From Christensenellaceae bacterium (GTDB lineage: Bacteria; Bacillota; Clostridia; Christensenellales; Christensenellaceae), in assembly GCA_022846035.1 (NCBI GenBank), contig AP025580.1:930001-994000 (forward strand): DNA of 64,000 bases, in the 5' to 3' direction. The notes under the pieces are model-generated. The model did not search any database and was not told the origin of the DNA. It was given only the letters and a program-made list of their open reading frames with translations. Positions 1-9,289 of the stretch are shown here, piece by piece. Each line of letters begins with the position of its first letter. Position 1 is the stretch's first letter. Made by a program: the position numbers and the translations under genes.

Positions 1-974
1 GCGACCATATCGTATCGGCAAAGACGGTTTACGGCGGCACCTACAACCTGCTGGCGCATACGCTTCCGCAATACGGTATTACCGCTACCTTTGTCGATCC
101 GGACGAAGAGGGAAGCTTCGAAAGTGCAATACAGGACAATACGAAAGCGATTTTTATCGAAACGATGGGCAACCCGAATTCCAGCCTGATCGACGTGGAA
201 AAGGTTGCCGAGATCGCGCACCGGCACAAAATCCCGCTGGTGGTGGATAATACTTTCGCGACGCCGTATTTGTTCCGGCCGTTTGAGCACGGAGCGGACA
301 TCGTGGTACATTCGGCGACAAAGTTTATCGGCGGGCATGGAACGACAATCGGCGGCGTAATCGTGGACGGAGGCACGTTTGACTGGAGGGCAAGCGGAAA
401 GTTTTCCAGCCTTGTCGATCCCAATCCCAGCTATCACGGCCTGAGTTTTGTGGACGCTGCCGGACCGGCGGCCTTTGTGACCAAAATACGCGCGATACTG
501 CTGCGGGATATGGGCGCTACCTTATCGCCGATCCACGCTTTTATTTTCCTGCAGGGCTTGGAGACGCTTTCCCTGCGCGTAGAACGGCACGCCTATAATA
601 CGAAGAAAGTGATCGAATATTTAAGGAAACATCCTAAGATAGAGCGTGTGAATCATCCTTCGCTTCAGGAAAGCGGGTACAGCGAGCTTTACGAAAGATA
701 TTTCCCTGGCGGCGGCGGTTCCATTTTTACGATCGAGGTCAAGGGCGGCGCGAAAGAGGCGCGGGACTTCATCGACCGGCTAAAGATTTTTTCGCTTTTG
801 GCCAATGTGGCGGATGTAAAATCGCTGGTTATCCATCCGGCGAGCACGACGCATTCGCAGCTGACGGAGGAAGAACTTTTGGAGCAGGGCATAAAGCCGA
901 ACACCGTCCGTCTGTCGATCGGGACGGAGCATATCGACGATATTCTTTATGACTTGGAGCAGGCTCTTTTATAG
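1..974 (+). CDS. metY: O-acetylhomoserine sulfhydrylase, 3' part (truncated by window edge)
   Basis: PLP enzyme of the Cys/Met metabolism family, expected to make homocysteine from O-acetylhomoserine and sulfide. The frame is open from base 3 to the stop at 972-974, giving about 323 residues of a family usually near 425, so the start lies left of the window. Visible signatures are the aspartate stretch [12 protein letters not shown] and the PLP-lysine region [11 protein letters not shown], plus the C-terminal [10 protein letters not shown] typical of the family. It lies 16 bases ahead of cysK and the two likely form a sulfide-assimilation operon. A methionine gamma-lyase or cystathionine gamma-synthase is less likely, because the HGTTIGG segment is characteristic of MetY. 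Confidence 0.9.
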   Translation, partial: DHIVSAKTVYGGTYNLLAHTLPQYGITATFVDPDEEGSFESAIQDNTKAIFIETMGNPNSSLIDVEKVAEIAHRHKIPLVVDNTFATPYLFRPFEHGADIVVHSATKFIGGHGTTIGGVIVDGGTFDWRASGKFSSLVDPNPSYHGLSFVDAAGPAAFVTKIRAILLRDMGATLSPIHAFIFLQGLETLSLRVERHAYNTKKVIEYLRKHPKIERVNHPSLQESGYSELYERYFPGGGGSIFTIEVKGGAKEARDFIDRLKIFSLLANVADVKSLVIHPASTTHSQLTEEELLEQGIKPNTVRLSIGTEHIDDILYDLEQALL

Positions 975-990
975 GACGGAGGAAAGACAA

Positions 991-1926
991 ATGACAAGGA
1001 TTTTTAAAAGTCTGCCGGAACTGATTGGCAAAACGCCGCTTCTGGAATTGACGAATTACGAAAAAAAACATGGACTGAAAGCGACGGTGCTGGCAAAACT
1101 GGAATACTTCAATCCGGCGGGGAGCGTGAAAGACAGGATCGCCCGCGCAATGATCGACGAGGCGGAAAAAGCAGGCAGGTTAAAGCCCGGAGCGACAATC
1201 ATCGAGCCGACAAGCGGCAATACGGGTATCGGGCTTGCGAGCGTGGCTTCTGCGCGCGGTTACCGTACGATCCTCACCATGCCTGAAACGATGAGCATGG
1301 AGCGCAGGAACCTGCTGCGGGCATATGGCGCGGAGCTTGTGCTGACGGAGGGCGCAAAAGGGATGAAAGGAGCGATCGCAAAGGCGGAAGAACTGGCAAA
1401 GGAGATACCGGATTCATTTATTCCGGGGCAGTTTGTGAATCCCGCGAATCCGGCGGTGCATAAAGCGACGACAGGGCCGGAAATATGGGAGGATACGGAC
1501 GGTAAAGTGGATATTTTTGTAGCGGGTATCGGAACCGGAGGAACGATTACCGGAACCGGCGAATATCTGAAATCAAAGAATCCGCATATTAAAGTGGTGG
1601 CGGTGGAGCCGGAAGCGTCGCCCGTGCTTTCCAAAGGCGTTGCGGGGCCGCATCCCCTGCAGGGAATCGGCGCGGGCTTTGTACCGGAGGTGCTCGATAC
1701 GAAAGTATATGACGAGATTATCACCGTATCCGGCGCGGATGCGTTTGAAACGGGCAGGGAGCTTGCGCGGGGCGAGGGCGTGCTGGTAGGTATTTCTTCG
1801 GGCGCTGCGGCCTGGGCTGCGCTGCAGCTTGCGCAGCGCGGCGAAAACGCGGGCAAAACGATCGTCGCCTTGCTTCCGGATACCGGCGAGCGGTACCTGT
1901 CTACGCCGATGTTTGCGGAAGAATAA
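991..1926 (+). CDS. cysK: Cysteine synthase A
   Basis: Makes cysteine from O-acetylserine and sulfide using PLP. At 311 residues it has full family length. It shows the PLP-lysine motif NPAGSVKDR, the substrate loop [10 protein letters not shown] and the glycine-rich phosphate loop [10 protein letters not shown]. The ATG at 991 has GGAGGAAAG 5-6 bases upstream and is preferred over an in-frame start further upstream that would overlap metY. It sits directly behind metY, so both sulfur-fixing enzymes are probably co-transcribed. Its end faces the reverse-strand aldo/keto reductase gene with only 16 bases between, and no clear terminator separates them. Confidence 0.93.
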   Translation: MTRIFKSLPELIGKTPLLELTNYEKKHGLKATVLAKLEYFNPAGSVKDRIARAMIDEAEKAGRLKPGATIIEPTSGNTGIGLASVASARGYRTILTMPETMSMERRNLLRAYGAELVLTEGAKGMKGAIAKAEELAKEIPDSFIPGQFVNPANPAVHKATTGPEIWEDTDGKVDIFVAGIGTGGTITGTGEYLKSKNPHIKVVAVEPEASPVLSKGVAGPHPLQGIGAGFVPEVLDTKVYDEIITVSGADAFETGRELARGEGVLVGISSGAAAWAALQLAQRGENAGKTIVALLPDTGERYLSTPMFAEE

Positions 1927-1942
1927 AAAGAAAAAAAGGATT

Positions 1943-3085
1943 CTATTCGAAAAGCAATGCCGCTTCCCGCATATTTCCGATTACTTTGACCGCAAACGGA
2001 CAGCGTTTTTCGCACGCGCCGCAGGCGATGCATGCGGACGCCTTATACCCTAAGGCGGAATACTCGTTTTTGAGTGAATCGCTTATACCGTGCTGGCGCG
2101 CTTCGTCTAATAGGCGCGTTACCTGGGCGACATCGATTTTCGCGGGGCAGGGCAGGCAGTGGTTGCAATACATGCACGCGCCGTCCGCCCCGTTCGCCAT
2201 ATGGGAAAAAATTGCGCTATAGTCCTTTTGCTTGTCGGTCGCCTCGCAATAGGAGGCCGCCTGCTCGATTTGCGCGACGCTGCTCGCGCCAATGAGGACG
2301 CTTGCCACAGCCGGACGGGAAAGCGCGTAATGGATGCACTGGTTGACCGTCATCGGAACCTTAAAAGGCGAGCTGGCCGCGTTAAGCAGCCTGCCTGCGC
2401 CCAGCGTCTTCATGACGGTAATGCCCACGCCTTTTTCTTCGCACAGGCTGTAAAGCCGCGCGCGGCTTGTATTGATGGCGATATGGTCGCTGTCGCCAAG
2501 CTCGGGATGTTCAAAATAATCGATGGTGCCGACCTGGTTCAGCACGAGGTCGAACATGGGATTAATGCTGAACATCAGCACCTCGAACACGCCCGAACGG
2601 ACCATTTCCTGCGCGACGAGCGGGTCGTGCGAACTGACGCCCAGCATGGTAAAACGCCCCTGCTTTTTGAGCTTGAGCATATAGTCTACAATGCCGTTTT
2701 GCTGGGCGTTTTGCCAGTCGTCCATCGTATCGACATAATGTAGCATGCCAATATCGATATAGTCGGTATCGAGGCGCGTAAAAAGGTCTTTTATAAACAA
2801 TTTGCTTTTTTCAAGATCGCGGCTGCGGCCGTACTGCCCGTTTTCCCATACGGAGCAAATGTGGCCCTGAACGTATATCTTATTCCGGCGGCCCTTGATT
2901 CCGGCCCCGAGATTGGTGCGCACATTAGGCTCGGACATAAAAATATCGAGGATATTGACGCCCATATCCATCGCCGCATGCAGCACTTCGACCGTGGTTT
3001 TAAGGCTTTTGCCTTCGAGATATTCGCCGCCGATCCCGACCTCGCTTACGGAAAAACCCGTCTTGCCAAGCTTCCTGTAATTCAT
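1943..3085 (-). CDS. Aldo/keto reductase with C-terminal 4Fe-4S ferredoxin domain
   Basis: About 380 residues: an aldo/keto reductase TIM barrel (residues about 1-270) followed by a ferredoxin-like tail. The tail carries one cysteine set around CMYCNHCLPCP and a second, CIACGACEKRCP, near the end. Members of this clostridial family are NAD(P)-linked or ferredoxin-linked oxidoreductases without firmly known substrates. Three ATGs lie in a row at the start (3091, 3088, 3085); the last is best spaced from AAGAGAGG. It is the third gene of a reverse operon after an Rrf2 regulator and a DUF1893 gene, which suggests redox- or stress-linked control. Confidence 0.85.
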   Translation of the reverse strand: MNYRKLGKTGFSVSEVGIGGEYLEGKSLKTTVEVLHAAMDMGVNILDIFMSEPNVRTNLGAGIKGRRNKIYVQGHICSVWENGQYGRSRDLEKSKLFIKDLFTRLDTDYIDIGMLHYVDTMDDWQNAQQNGIVDYMLKLKKQGRFTMLGVSSHDPLVAQEMVRSGVFEVLMFSINPMFDLVLNQVGTIDYFEHPELGDSDHIAINTSRARLYSLCEEKGVGITVMKTLGAGRLLNAASSPFKVPMTVNQCIHYALSRPAVASVLIGASSVAQIEQAASYCEATDKQKDYSAIFSHMANGADGACMYCNHCLPCPAKIDVAQVTRLLDEARQHGISDSLKNEYSALGYKASACIACGACEKRCPFAVKVIGNMREAALLFE

Positions 3086-3098
3086 CATCATACCTCTC

Positions 3099-3518
3099 TT
3101 ATTTTCCGTTGATCATGCGGTCGATTTTTTGAACCGCAGAGCGAGGATCGTCAAACTCCTGCATGGCCGCTTCCATGGGGCACATCCCGTCGCCCGCCGC
3201 GTTTTTGATCGTAGGCGCGGTGGTTTCGCAGGCAAACATAACGCCGTATTTTTCAAATTCCTTTTGCGCGGATACGCTCATCAGCTTTGCGTAAGCATAT
3301 TTCGCGCCGCCATGGACCAGGATCATGGCGGCGGCCTTGCCGATCACCTTGTCACCAACATATTTATTCTTTAAGTCGATTTTCTGCGAAAGGTCCCAGA
3401 GAGGACGCAGGCGCTTGCCGGACACACCGTAAAGACGGCTGTTTTCATCATAACAGACGCAGGTGTAGCCGCCGCTTTGAATATCTTCCTGTAATTGTTT
3501 TATGGTTTGCTCGTTCAT
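3099..3518 (-). CDS. DUF1893 family protein
   Basis: A 139-residue cytosolic protein of the DUF1893 family, whose known fold is related to cytidine deaminases but whose function is not established. Supporting marks are the ESRLYGVSGKRLRPLWDL opening and the conserved GMCPME segment. The start at 3518 is chosen because the sequence AAAGGCGTCTTT precedes that ATG and the longer frame runs back into the neighbouring regulator. It lies 13 bases from both flanking genes, so it is part of the Rrf2-DUF1893-aldo/keto reductase operon. I do not assign a reaction. Confidence 0.75.
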   Translation of the reverse strand: MNEQTIKQLQEDIQSGGYTCVCYDENSRLYGVSGKRLRPLWDLSQKIDLKNKYVGDKVIGKAAAMILVHGGAKYAYAKLMSVSAQKEFEKYGVMFACETTAPTIKNAAGDGMCPMEAAMQEFDDPRSAVQKIDRMINGK

Positions 3519-3531
3519 AAAGACGCCTTTC

Positions 3532-3978
3532 CTATATAAAATACATGTATTCTCCGCCCTGCTTGCTCGCGAGGGCGCATTCCACAAGTTCGCTCAAATG
3601 AACGGAGCGCAGGGTATCGCGTACGGCGCCGTCCAGCTTATCCCACAGCAGGGAATTGAGTGCGCTGTTGATATGCGCGCCTTTTTCATTGAGCGCGGGT
3701 TCGGCTGCCTCAAACAGCGTTACTTCAATCGCGTCCAGTATATCGAAAGCGGTGATGAGCGAAGCATCGCGTGAAAGCTGGTAACCGCCGCCCGAACCCT
3801 TGACGGAACTGACAAGGCCCGCTTTTTTAAGCAGGGAAAAAACCTGTTCCAGGTAAATTTTGGAAATATCCAAATTCTCGGAAATTCTGAGGACAGTCAC
3901 GTATTTAGATGTACCGGCATGGAAAGCAAGATAAATCATTGCCGAGAGGCCGTAACGTCCCTTTGCAGATATTTTCAT
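3532..3978 (-). CDS. Rrf2 family transcriptional regulator
   Basis: A 148-residue winged-helix regulator beginning MKISAKGRYGLSAMIYLA, the typical Rrf2/IscR start, with the wing segment GSGGGYQLSRD. The ATG at 3978 has AGGAG spaced 7 bases upstream; a longer frame exists but lacks a ribosome site. Unlike IscR, it has only one cysteine (near residue 130), so it lacks the usual three-cysteine Fe-S cluster set and probably senses something else or relies on a partner. It heads the operon with DUF1893 and the Fe-S aldo/keto reductase and is divergent from the MFS gene at 4114, which it may also regulate. Confidence 0.85.
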   Translation of the reverse strand: MKISAKGRYGLSAMIYLAFHAGTSKYVTVLRISENLDISKIYLEQVFSLLKKAGLVSSVKGSGGGYQLSRDASLITAFDILDAIEVTLFEAAEPALNEKGAHINSALNSLLWDKLDGAVRDTLRSVHLSELVECALASKQGGEYMYFI

Positions 3979-4113
3979 AGTCTTTCTCCTAAATGCACCA
4001 AGGCATATATGTATTATATAGAAAATAGCCTGAAAAAGCAATGAATCGCGGTTATGGATAAGAAGACGGCGTTTATCTATATTCATAAATAACCGAGCAA
4101 AAGGGGAAAACAT

Positions 4114-5277
4114 ATGAAAAAATTGATCCTGCTTGTCGTGACCTGCCTTTTTTGGTTTTCCCTGTATTTATATATTCCTTTTCTAACGCCGTTCCTTATT
4201 TCGCTGGGGCTCAGCGCAACGCTCGCGGGCGTCATATTCGGCGCGCATTCGTTTGTGCAGCTTGTGCTGCGGCTGCCAGTAGGCATGAAGTCCGAGGCGA
4301 TCGGTAAACAAAAACCGTTCGTGATGATGGGCATGCTGTTCACCGTCGTTTCATCGATGGTGATGTGGGCCTTTCCCTCTCCGGCGATGTTGCTGGCGGG
4401 AAACGCAATTTCCGGCTTTGCCAGCACGATGTACGTATCCTTTACGCTGCTGTATGCGCAGTATTATAAAAAAGAGGAAACGGGCAAGGCTATGGGCGTG
4501 CTGGGCGGCGTGGTGGAAGTGGGGATCCTCACGGCGTTTGTCTTTGGCGGCGTTTTGTATGACCGCGCGGGTATCCGGCTTCTGTTTTTCGTAAGCGCAG
4601 CCGTGGCGGCTGTGGGTCTGGCAATATCCGTTTTCGTAAAAGAAAAACCCGCGCCCAGGCAAACGGTGAGTATCCAGACGCTCCGTTCGGTCATACGCGA
4701 CAAACGCCTGATCGTATCGTCTGTGCTGGGGATCCTCATCAAAGCGCTCGTATTTGCAACGGCGTTCGCGTTCACCCCTAAAATGGCGCAGGATATAAGG
4801 GCAAACGGAATCGAGGTCGGCATTGTGAGCGCGGTATTCATCGCCGCGTCCGTCATCGGATCGTTTTTTGTGGCGACGAAGACGGGCAAAAGGATCGGCG
4901 GCAGAAGAACGAGCGTGATCGGTTTTGCCTGTCTTTTGTTTAATACGGTTGCCATTCCGTTCATCACAAGCATTCCTATGCTGGTCGCCGTGCAATTCGT
5001 CGGCGGGCTGGGTTACGCGTCATTGACGGCGATCTTTATGGCGAACGCCGTCAAAAACTTTGGAAGCGACAAAAAAGCGGTCGCCATGGGATTTTACCAG
5101 GCGGTATACAGCGCCGGCTCCACATTGGGCCCGATATTGATGGGGATATTCGCAGACGCGTTCCATTACAAAACCGCATACCTGCTCATTGCGCTGATTG
5201 CCGTCGCGGGCATCGCCGTCGCGCTTTTGGAGTATCCCAAAAAGGAAAAGACTGCCTCAGAAGGACACGCGCTCTAA
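4114..5277 (+). CDS. Major facilitator superfamily transporter
   Basis: A 387-residue inner-membrane carrier with about 12 hydrophobic segments, starting MKKLILLVVTCLFWFSLYLY. The MFS A-loop region is visible as RLPVGMKSEAIGKQK between helices 2 and 3, and a positively charged central loop (KEKPAPRQTV) divides the two six-helix halves. The substrate cannot be told. The ATG follows AAGGGGAAAACAT. Divergent from the Rrf2 gene with about 135 bases between. Its last 21 bases overlap convergently with the small reverse gene ending at 5257. Confidence 0.85.
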   Translation: MKKLILLVVTCLFWFSLYLYIPFLTPFLISLGLSATLAGVIFGAHSFVQLVLRLPVGMKSEAIGKQKPFVMMGMLFTVVSSMVMWAFPSPAMLLAGNAISGFASTMYVSFTLLYAQYYKKEETGKAMGVLGGVVEVGILTAFVFGGVLYDRAGIRLLFFVSAAVAAVGLAISVFVKEKPAPRQTVSIQTLRSVIRDKRLIVSSVLGILIKALVFATAFAFTPKMAQDIRANGIEVGIVSAVFIAASVIGSFFVATKTGKRIGGRRTSVIGFACLLFNTVAIPFITSIPMLVAVQFVGGLGYASLTAIFMANAVKNFGSDKKAVAMGFYQAVYSAGSTLGPILMGIFADAFHYKTAYLLIALIAVAGIAVALLEYPKKEKTASEGHAL

Positions 5278-5691
5278 TATCCATTTGCTGTCAACGGCAG
5301 TGAATCCTCTTGTTTCAAACGCGGGCGAATCCATATCCGCGCGTAATTTTTCATAGAAAGCAACGGGCGTTTTCAGCAGAAAATCGTTTCCGTCCGCCGC
5401 CAGTGCGAAAAAGGACAGCGCGTCCTGATCCGCGCCTGCAAAGAGCAGGGAATCGGGGCCGCTTAATTTTTCCGCGTTCGCGTGTATGGTAAAGGCTTTT
5501 AAGAGTTCCACCGCGCGGTCGTCAAGGCCGCTTTCAAAGATACGCAGCTTTTCCTCAAAAGCATAAGAAGTGTATACGTCGCGTAGCAAATACCCGTCCG
5601 GAGCAGGCGCGTTTATGGGCGGCTTATCCTGCTGCAAAAGGCGTATGATGATTTTGCGCCGGTCGTCACGGTATATTCTTTCTTCAGTCAT
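5257..5691 (-). CDS. Hypothetical protein translationally coupled to ABC exporter
   Basis: A 144-residue soluble protein I do not recognise (MTEERIYRDDRRKIIIRLLQ...). It has no signal peptide or membrane segment, and it contains a mixed hydrophobic and acidic middle. Its ATG overlaps the stop of the ABC exporter gene in an ATGACTGA arrangement of 8 bases, with GAGGGATTGG just upstream, so translation is probably coupled to the exporter. This coupling is the main reason to believe it is real. The 3' end overlaps the convergent MFS gene by 21 bases. Confidence 0.6.
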   Translation of the reverse strand: MTEERIYRDDRRKIIIRLLQQDKPPINAPAPDGYLLRDVYTSYAFEEKLRIFESGLDDRAVELLKAFTIHANAEKLSGPDSLLFAGADQDALSFFALAADGNDFLLKTPVAFYEKLRADMDSPAFETRGFTAVDSKWILERVSF

Positions 5692-7423
5692 CCAATCCCT
5701 CAAACTGCATTTTATAATATTTGGCATAAATTCCGTTCTTTGCGAGCAATTCCGCGTGCGTACCGCGTTCCTGTATGCCCTCGCTGCCCATGACGATGAT
5801 CTCGTCCGCGCCCCTGATGGTACTCAGCCGGTGGGCGATGACAATGGTCGTCCTGTTCTTCGAGAGCTTTTCCAAAGAAAGCTGGATATGACGCTCGCTT
5901 TCGTTATCGAGCGCGGAGGTCGCCTCGTCGAGAATCAGAATACTCGGATTTTTCAGGAATACGCGCGCGATGGCGATACGTTGTTTTTGACCGCCCGAAA
6001 GGCGCGTGCCGCGTTCTCCCACGTTGGTATGATAGCCGTCGGGCAGGCTCATGACAAAATCATGGATGTTGGCGTTTTTGGCCGCTTCGATGATCTCCTC
6101 GTCTGTGGCGTGCGGTTTGCCGTAAGCAATATTGTCGCGGATACTGCCGCCGAACATATAGACGTCCTGCTGGACGATACCGATGGCGCTGCGCAGGGAT
6201 TTTAAGGTGACGCCGCGCACATCCTGCCCGTCGATTTTGACCGCGCCTTTGGTTACGTCGTAAAAACGGGGCAGCAGGGAACAGAACGTCGTCTTGCCGC
6301 CGCCGGACGGACCGACGAGGGCCACCGTTTTTCCCGCGGGAATGGAAACGTTGACGTGCTTAAATACATGCGAATCGTGATCGTAGCCGAAAGTAACGTC
6401 CTCGTAATCAATGTTGCCCGCTACGCGCGTAAGGGGCATGGCGTCTTTCTTTTCCTTGATCTCGGGTTCGGTGTGAATGATCTCAAGAAACCGTTTAAAG
6501 CCGGCGAAGCCCTTTTGAAACTGCTCCGTGAAGTTAATAAGCACATCGATCGGGGCTACGAAAATTCCGATATACAGGGCGTAGATCGCAAGGTCGGTAA
6601 TGCGCAGGCTGCCGTTTGCAATAAAGAAACCGCCTGAAACGAGCACTGCCGTATACAGCATACCCGTAAAGAAATTATTGCCCGCCTGGAAAGTGCCCAT
6701 GACCCGATAGCTGCTTTTTTTGGAATCCAGGAACTGCATATTGCTGTGTTCGAATTTCTCGCGTTCAAGGTCCTCGTTGGCAAACGATTTGACTACGCGG
6801 ATACCCGAAAGGCTGTCCTGCACCTGCTGGTTTACGCCCGCGATCTTTTTACGGTTGTCGAGGAAGATAGCGCGCATTTTTTTGTTCTTGCTGACCGAAA
6901 ACGCGATCATGAGGATCGTGACAGCCAGCAAAATGAGCGTCATGGGAACGTTGATCATCATCAAAAGGACAAAGGAGCCGATGATTTTCAGCGCGGAAAT
7001 AAAAATGTTTTCGGGACCGTGGTGTGCAAGTTCGGAAATATCGAACAGGTCGGAAACGAGGCGCGACATCATATCGCCGGTGTTGTTTTTGTCGTAATAC
7101 GAGAAAGAAAGCCTCTGCATCTGGTCAAACAGGTCCTGGCGCATATCGCTCTCCATCTGCGCGCCCATGACATGGCCCCAGGTGGTGATGTAGTACTGGC
7201 ATCCGTAACGGACGATATACATCGCGATAAGGGCGATGGCAACGATCCACAGCGAACGGAGGATGACGTCCGCGTTTTGCGTATACAGGCCGTCCGTTAA
7301 AAAGTTTAGTATTTGCGGAAACGCGAGGTCGACCAGGGAAACAACGAGCGCGCAAAACAAATCGAAGTAAAACATCTTCCGGTAGGGCTTATAATAGCTG
7401 ACAAAACTTTTAAAAATAGACAT
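5684..7423 (-). CDS. ABC exporter, fused permease and ATPase (MsbA-like)
   Basis: A 579-residue half-transporter: an exporter-type membrane domain with six helices (about 1-320) and a C-terminal ATPase. The ATPase has Walker A GPSGGGKTTFC, signature LSGGQKQRIAIAR, Walker B ILILDEATSALD and a switch histidine in IAHRLSTI. Such proteins act as homo- or heterodimers exporting lipids, peptides or drugs; no second half is adjacent, so a homodimer is likely. The ATG at 7423 has AAAGGG 7 bases ahead and is preferred over an earlier in-frame ATG at 7456. The small gene at 5257-5691 is coupled to its stop. Confidence 0.9.
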   Translation of the reverse strand: MSIFKSFVSYYKPYRKMFYFDLFCALVVSLVDLAFPQILNFLTDGLYTQNADVILRSLWIVAIALIAMYIVRYGCQYYITTWGHVMGAQMESDMRQDLFDQMQRLSFSYYDKNNTGDMMSRLVSDLFDISELAHHGPENIFISALKIIGSFVLLMMINVPMTLILLAVTILMIAFSVSKNKKMRAIFLDNRKKIAGVNQQVQDSLSGIRVVKSFANEDLEREKFEHSNMQFLDSKKSSYRVMGTFQAGNNFFTGMLYTAVLVSGGFFIANGSLRITDLAIYALYIGIFVAPIDVLINFTEQFQKGFAGFKRFLEIIHTEPEIKEKKDAMPLTRVAGNIDYEDVTFGYDHDSHVFKHVNVSIPAGKTVALVGPSGGGKTTFCSLLPRFYDVTKGAVKIDGQDVRGVTLKSLRSAIGIVQQDVYMFGGSIRDNIAYGKPHATDEEIIEAAKNANIHDFVMSLPDGYHTNVGERGTRLSGGQKQRIAIARVFLKNPSILILDEATSALDNESERHIQLSLEKLSKNRTTIVIAHRLSTIRGADEIIVMGSEGIQERGTHAELLAKNGIYAKYYKMQFEGLDD

Positions 7424-7538
7424 ACCAAAACCCTTTCCGCCAAAATTCATATACATCTATAATACACAAAACACCGTGCTTTTAAAATCGTCTGCAAAAA
7501 TAATTTTTCAATTCGCACTAAAATAGTAGAAATTATGT

Positions 7539-7567
7539 TTGACATTTGTCCCAGGGTGTATTAATAT
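7539..7567 (+). promoter_or_regulatory. Promoter of iscR-nifS-nifU
   Basis: A perfect -35 TTGACA (7539-7544) is followed after 17 bases by TAATAT (7562-7567). The A/T-rich stretch just downstream (7569-7592) leads into the ribosome site GAAAGGGGGAGA of the Rrf2 gene. An IscR-type regulator is often autoregulated, so an operator probably overlaps this promoter, but I cannot define it from sequence alone. Confidence 0.65.
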
Positions 7568-7609
7568 ATCAGAGTAAATTAGTGGGAATTGAAAGGGGGA
7601 GACGCGGGA

Positions 7610-8059
7610 ATGAAATTATCGACAAAGGGAAGATACGGCTTGCGCGCAATGATCGACCTGGCGCAAAACGAGAGCGAGGAAGCGGTCTCCATCAGCAGCA
7701 TTGCGGCGCGGCAGAATATTTCGGAAAGTTATTTGGAGCAGCTTGTGGGCAAGCTGAAAAAGGCAGGACTCGTGAGCAGTATACGCGGCGCGCAGGGTGG
7801 TTATGTGCTGGCCAAAAAGCCGGACGAGATTTCAGTAGGCGATATATTGCGGGCGCTCGAGGGGGATTTGAGCCCAATCGATTGTCCGGCGCTTACAGGC
7901 GAGGACGGATGCAGTCAATCCGGCTCGTGCGCGTCCAAATATGTTTGGCAGCGATTAAACGACGGTATCAATGAAATCGTAGACGAAATCAAGCTGAGCA
8001 CTTTGCTTGAGCAGGAAAACGGCGTATGTTCCTGCCATAAAAGTGCGGCGGGGATATAA
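7610..8059 (+). CDS. iscR: IscR-like Rrf2 regulator of Fe-S assembly
   Basis: A 149-residue winged-helix regulator, MKLSTKGRYGLRAMIDLA, with the wing segment RGAQGGYVLAKK. It carries three cysteines at 92, 101 and 107, the cluster-binding region of IscR-type proteins, although the first gap is x8 instead of the x5 of the E. coli protein. A cysteine pair CSCHK lies near the C-terminus. It lies 26 bases ahead of nifS and nifU, so it is very likely the Fe-S-status sensor of that operon. The ATG at 7610 was chosen over a start at 7589 because AAAGGGGGAGA precedes it. Confidence 0.88.
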   Translation: MKLSTKGRYGLRAMIDLAQNESEEAVSISSIAARQNISESYLEQLVGKLKKAGLVSSIRGAQGGYVLAKKPDEISVGDILRALEGDLSPIDCPALTGEDGCSQSGSCASKYVWQRLNDGINEIVDEIKLSTLLEQENGVCSCHKSAAGI

Positions 8060-8085
8060 AAATTTGCAAGAGGAGTAACGCAAAG

Positions 8086-9270
8086 ATGGGAAAGTTTATT
8101 TATCTGGACAACGCAGCGACAACGGCGGCGCGAAGCGAAGTGGTGGAGGCCATGCTCCCATATTTTTCCGAGAAATTTGGGAATCCATCGAGCATTTATC
8201 AGTTTGCGGCCGAAAACAAGGACGTGATCGACGGCGCGCGCAAGGTCATAGCGGATACGCTCGGCGCGAAACCCGATGAAATTTATTTCACGGCTGGCGG
8301 GAGCGAGTCGGACAACTGGGCGCTCATCTCAACGGCGCAGGCGTATAGAAATAAGGGAAACCATATCATCACATCTAAGATCGAGCACCACGCGATCCTG
8401 CATACGTGCGAGTATTTGGAAACGCAGGGATATGAGGTTACATACCTTGACGTCGATGAAAATGGTTTTGTGAAACCGGAAGAGCTGGAAGCGGCCATCC
8501 GCGAAGAAACGATCCTGATTTCCATTATGTATGCGAACAATGAGATCGGCACCATCGAACCGATCAGGGAAATCGGCGAGATCGCGAAGAAGCATGGGAT
8601 CATCTTCCATACGGACGCGGTACAGGCCTATTGCCAGGTACCCATCAATGTGGACGAGGAACATATCGACATGCTGAGCGCGAGCGGACATAAATTAAAC
8701 GGTCCTAAGGGCATCGGTTTTTTATACGTGCGCAAGGGCGTGAGGCTCAAACCGTTTATCCACGGCGGCGCGCAGGAACGCGGCAAGCGCGCGGGTACGG
8801 AGAATGTGCCGGGCATCGTAGGGCTTGCAAAAGCGGTCGAGATCGAAGCGGCTACCTTAAAGGAGCGGACACAAAAAGAGATCGCGCTGCGCGACCACCT
8901 GATAGACCGTGTCTTAAATGAGATCGAGTATGTGCGGCTGAATGGCGACCGGCACAAACGGCTGCCTAACAACGCGAATTTCTGTTTTCGCTTCATCGAA
9001 GGGGAGTCCTTGCTGCTGATGCTGGATTTAAACGGTATTTGCGCTTCTTCCGGAAGCGCGTGCACGTCCGGTTCGCTGGATCCGTCGCATGTGCTGCTGG
9101 CGATCGGCCTGCCGCACGAAATCGCGCATGGTTCGCTGCGGATAACGCTTAATGAGACGAATACAATGGAAGAAATGGATTATGTTGTAGACACCTTAAA
9201 AACAGTGGTACAGCAGATCAGGAATATGTCGCCGCTCTACGATGATTTTATGAAATCGCAGGCGAAGTAA
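8086..9270 (+). CDS. nifS: Cysteine desulfurase (NifS/IscS type)
   Basis: A PLP enzyme that removes sulfur from cysteine as a persulfide and hands it to the scaffold protein. At 394 residues it has full length. PLP lysine K203 lies in SASGHKLNGPKG, and the catalytic cysteine C326 lies in the flexible loop SSGSACTSGS, typical of group I desulfurases. The conserved HHAILHT and HTDAVQ segments are present. The ATG follows AAGAGGAGTAACGCAAAG. The gene is flanked by its regulator and by the scaffold gene, 19 bases downstream, giving an isc-type minimal Fe-S assembly operon. Confidence 0.95.
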   Translation: MGKFIYLDNAATTAARSEVVEAMLPYFSEKFGNPSSIYQFAAENKDVIDGARKVIADTLGAKPDEIYFTAGGSESDNWALISTAQAYRNKGNHIITSKIEHHAILHTCEYLETQGYEVTYLDVDENGFVKPEELEAAIREETILISIMYANNEIGTIEPIREIGEIAKKHGIIFHTDAVQAYCQVPINVDEEHIDMLSASGHKLNGPKGIGFLYVRKGVRLKPFIHGGAQERGKRAGTENVPGIVGLAKAVEIEAATLKERTQKEIALRDHLIDRVLNEIEYVRLNGDRHKRLPNNANFCFRFIEGESLLLMLDLNGICASSGSACTSGSLDPSHVLLAIGLPHEIAHGSLRITLNETNTMEEMDYVVDTLKTVVQQIRNMSPLYDDFMKSQAK

Positions 9271-9289
9271 CGAAAGGAAGGTAACGACT

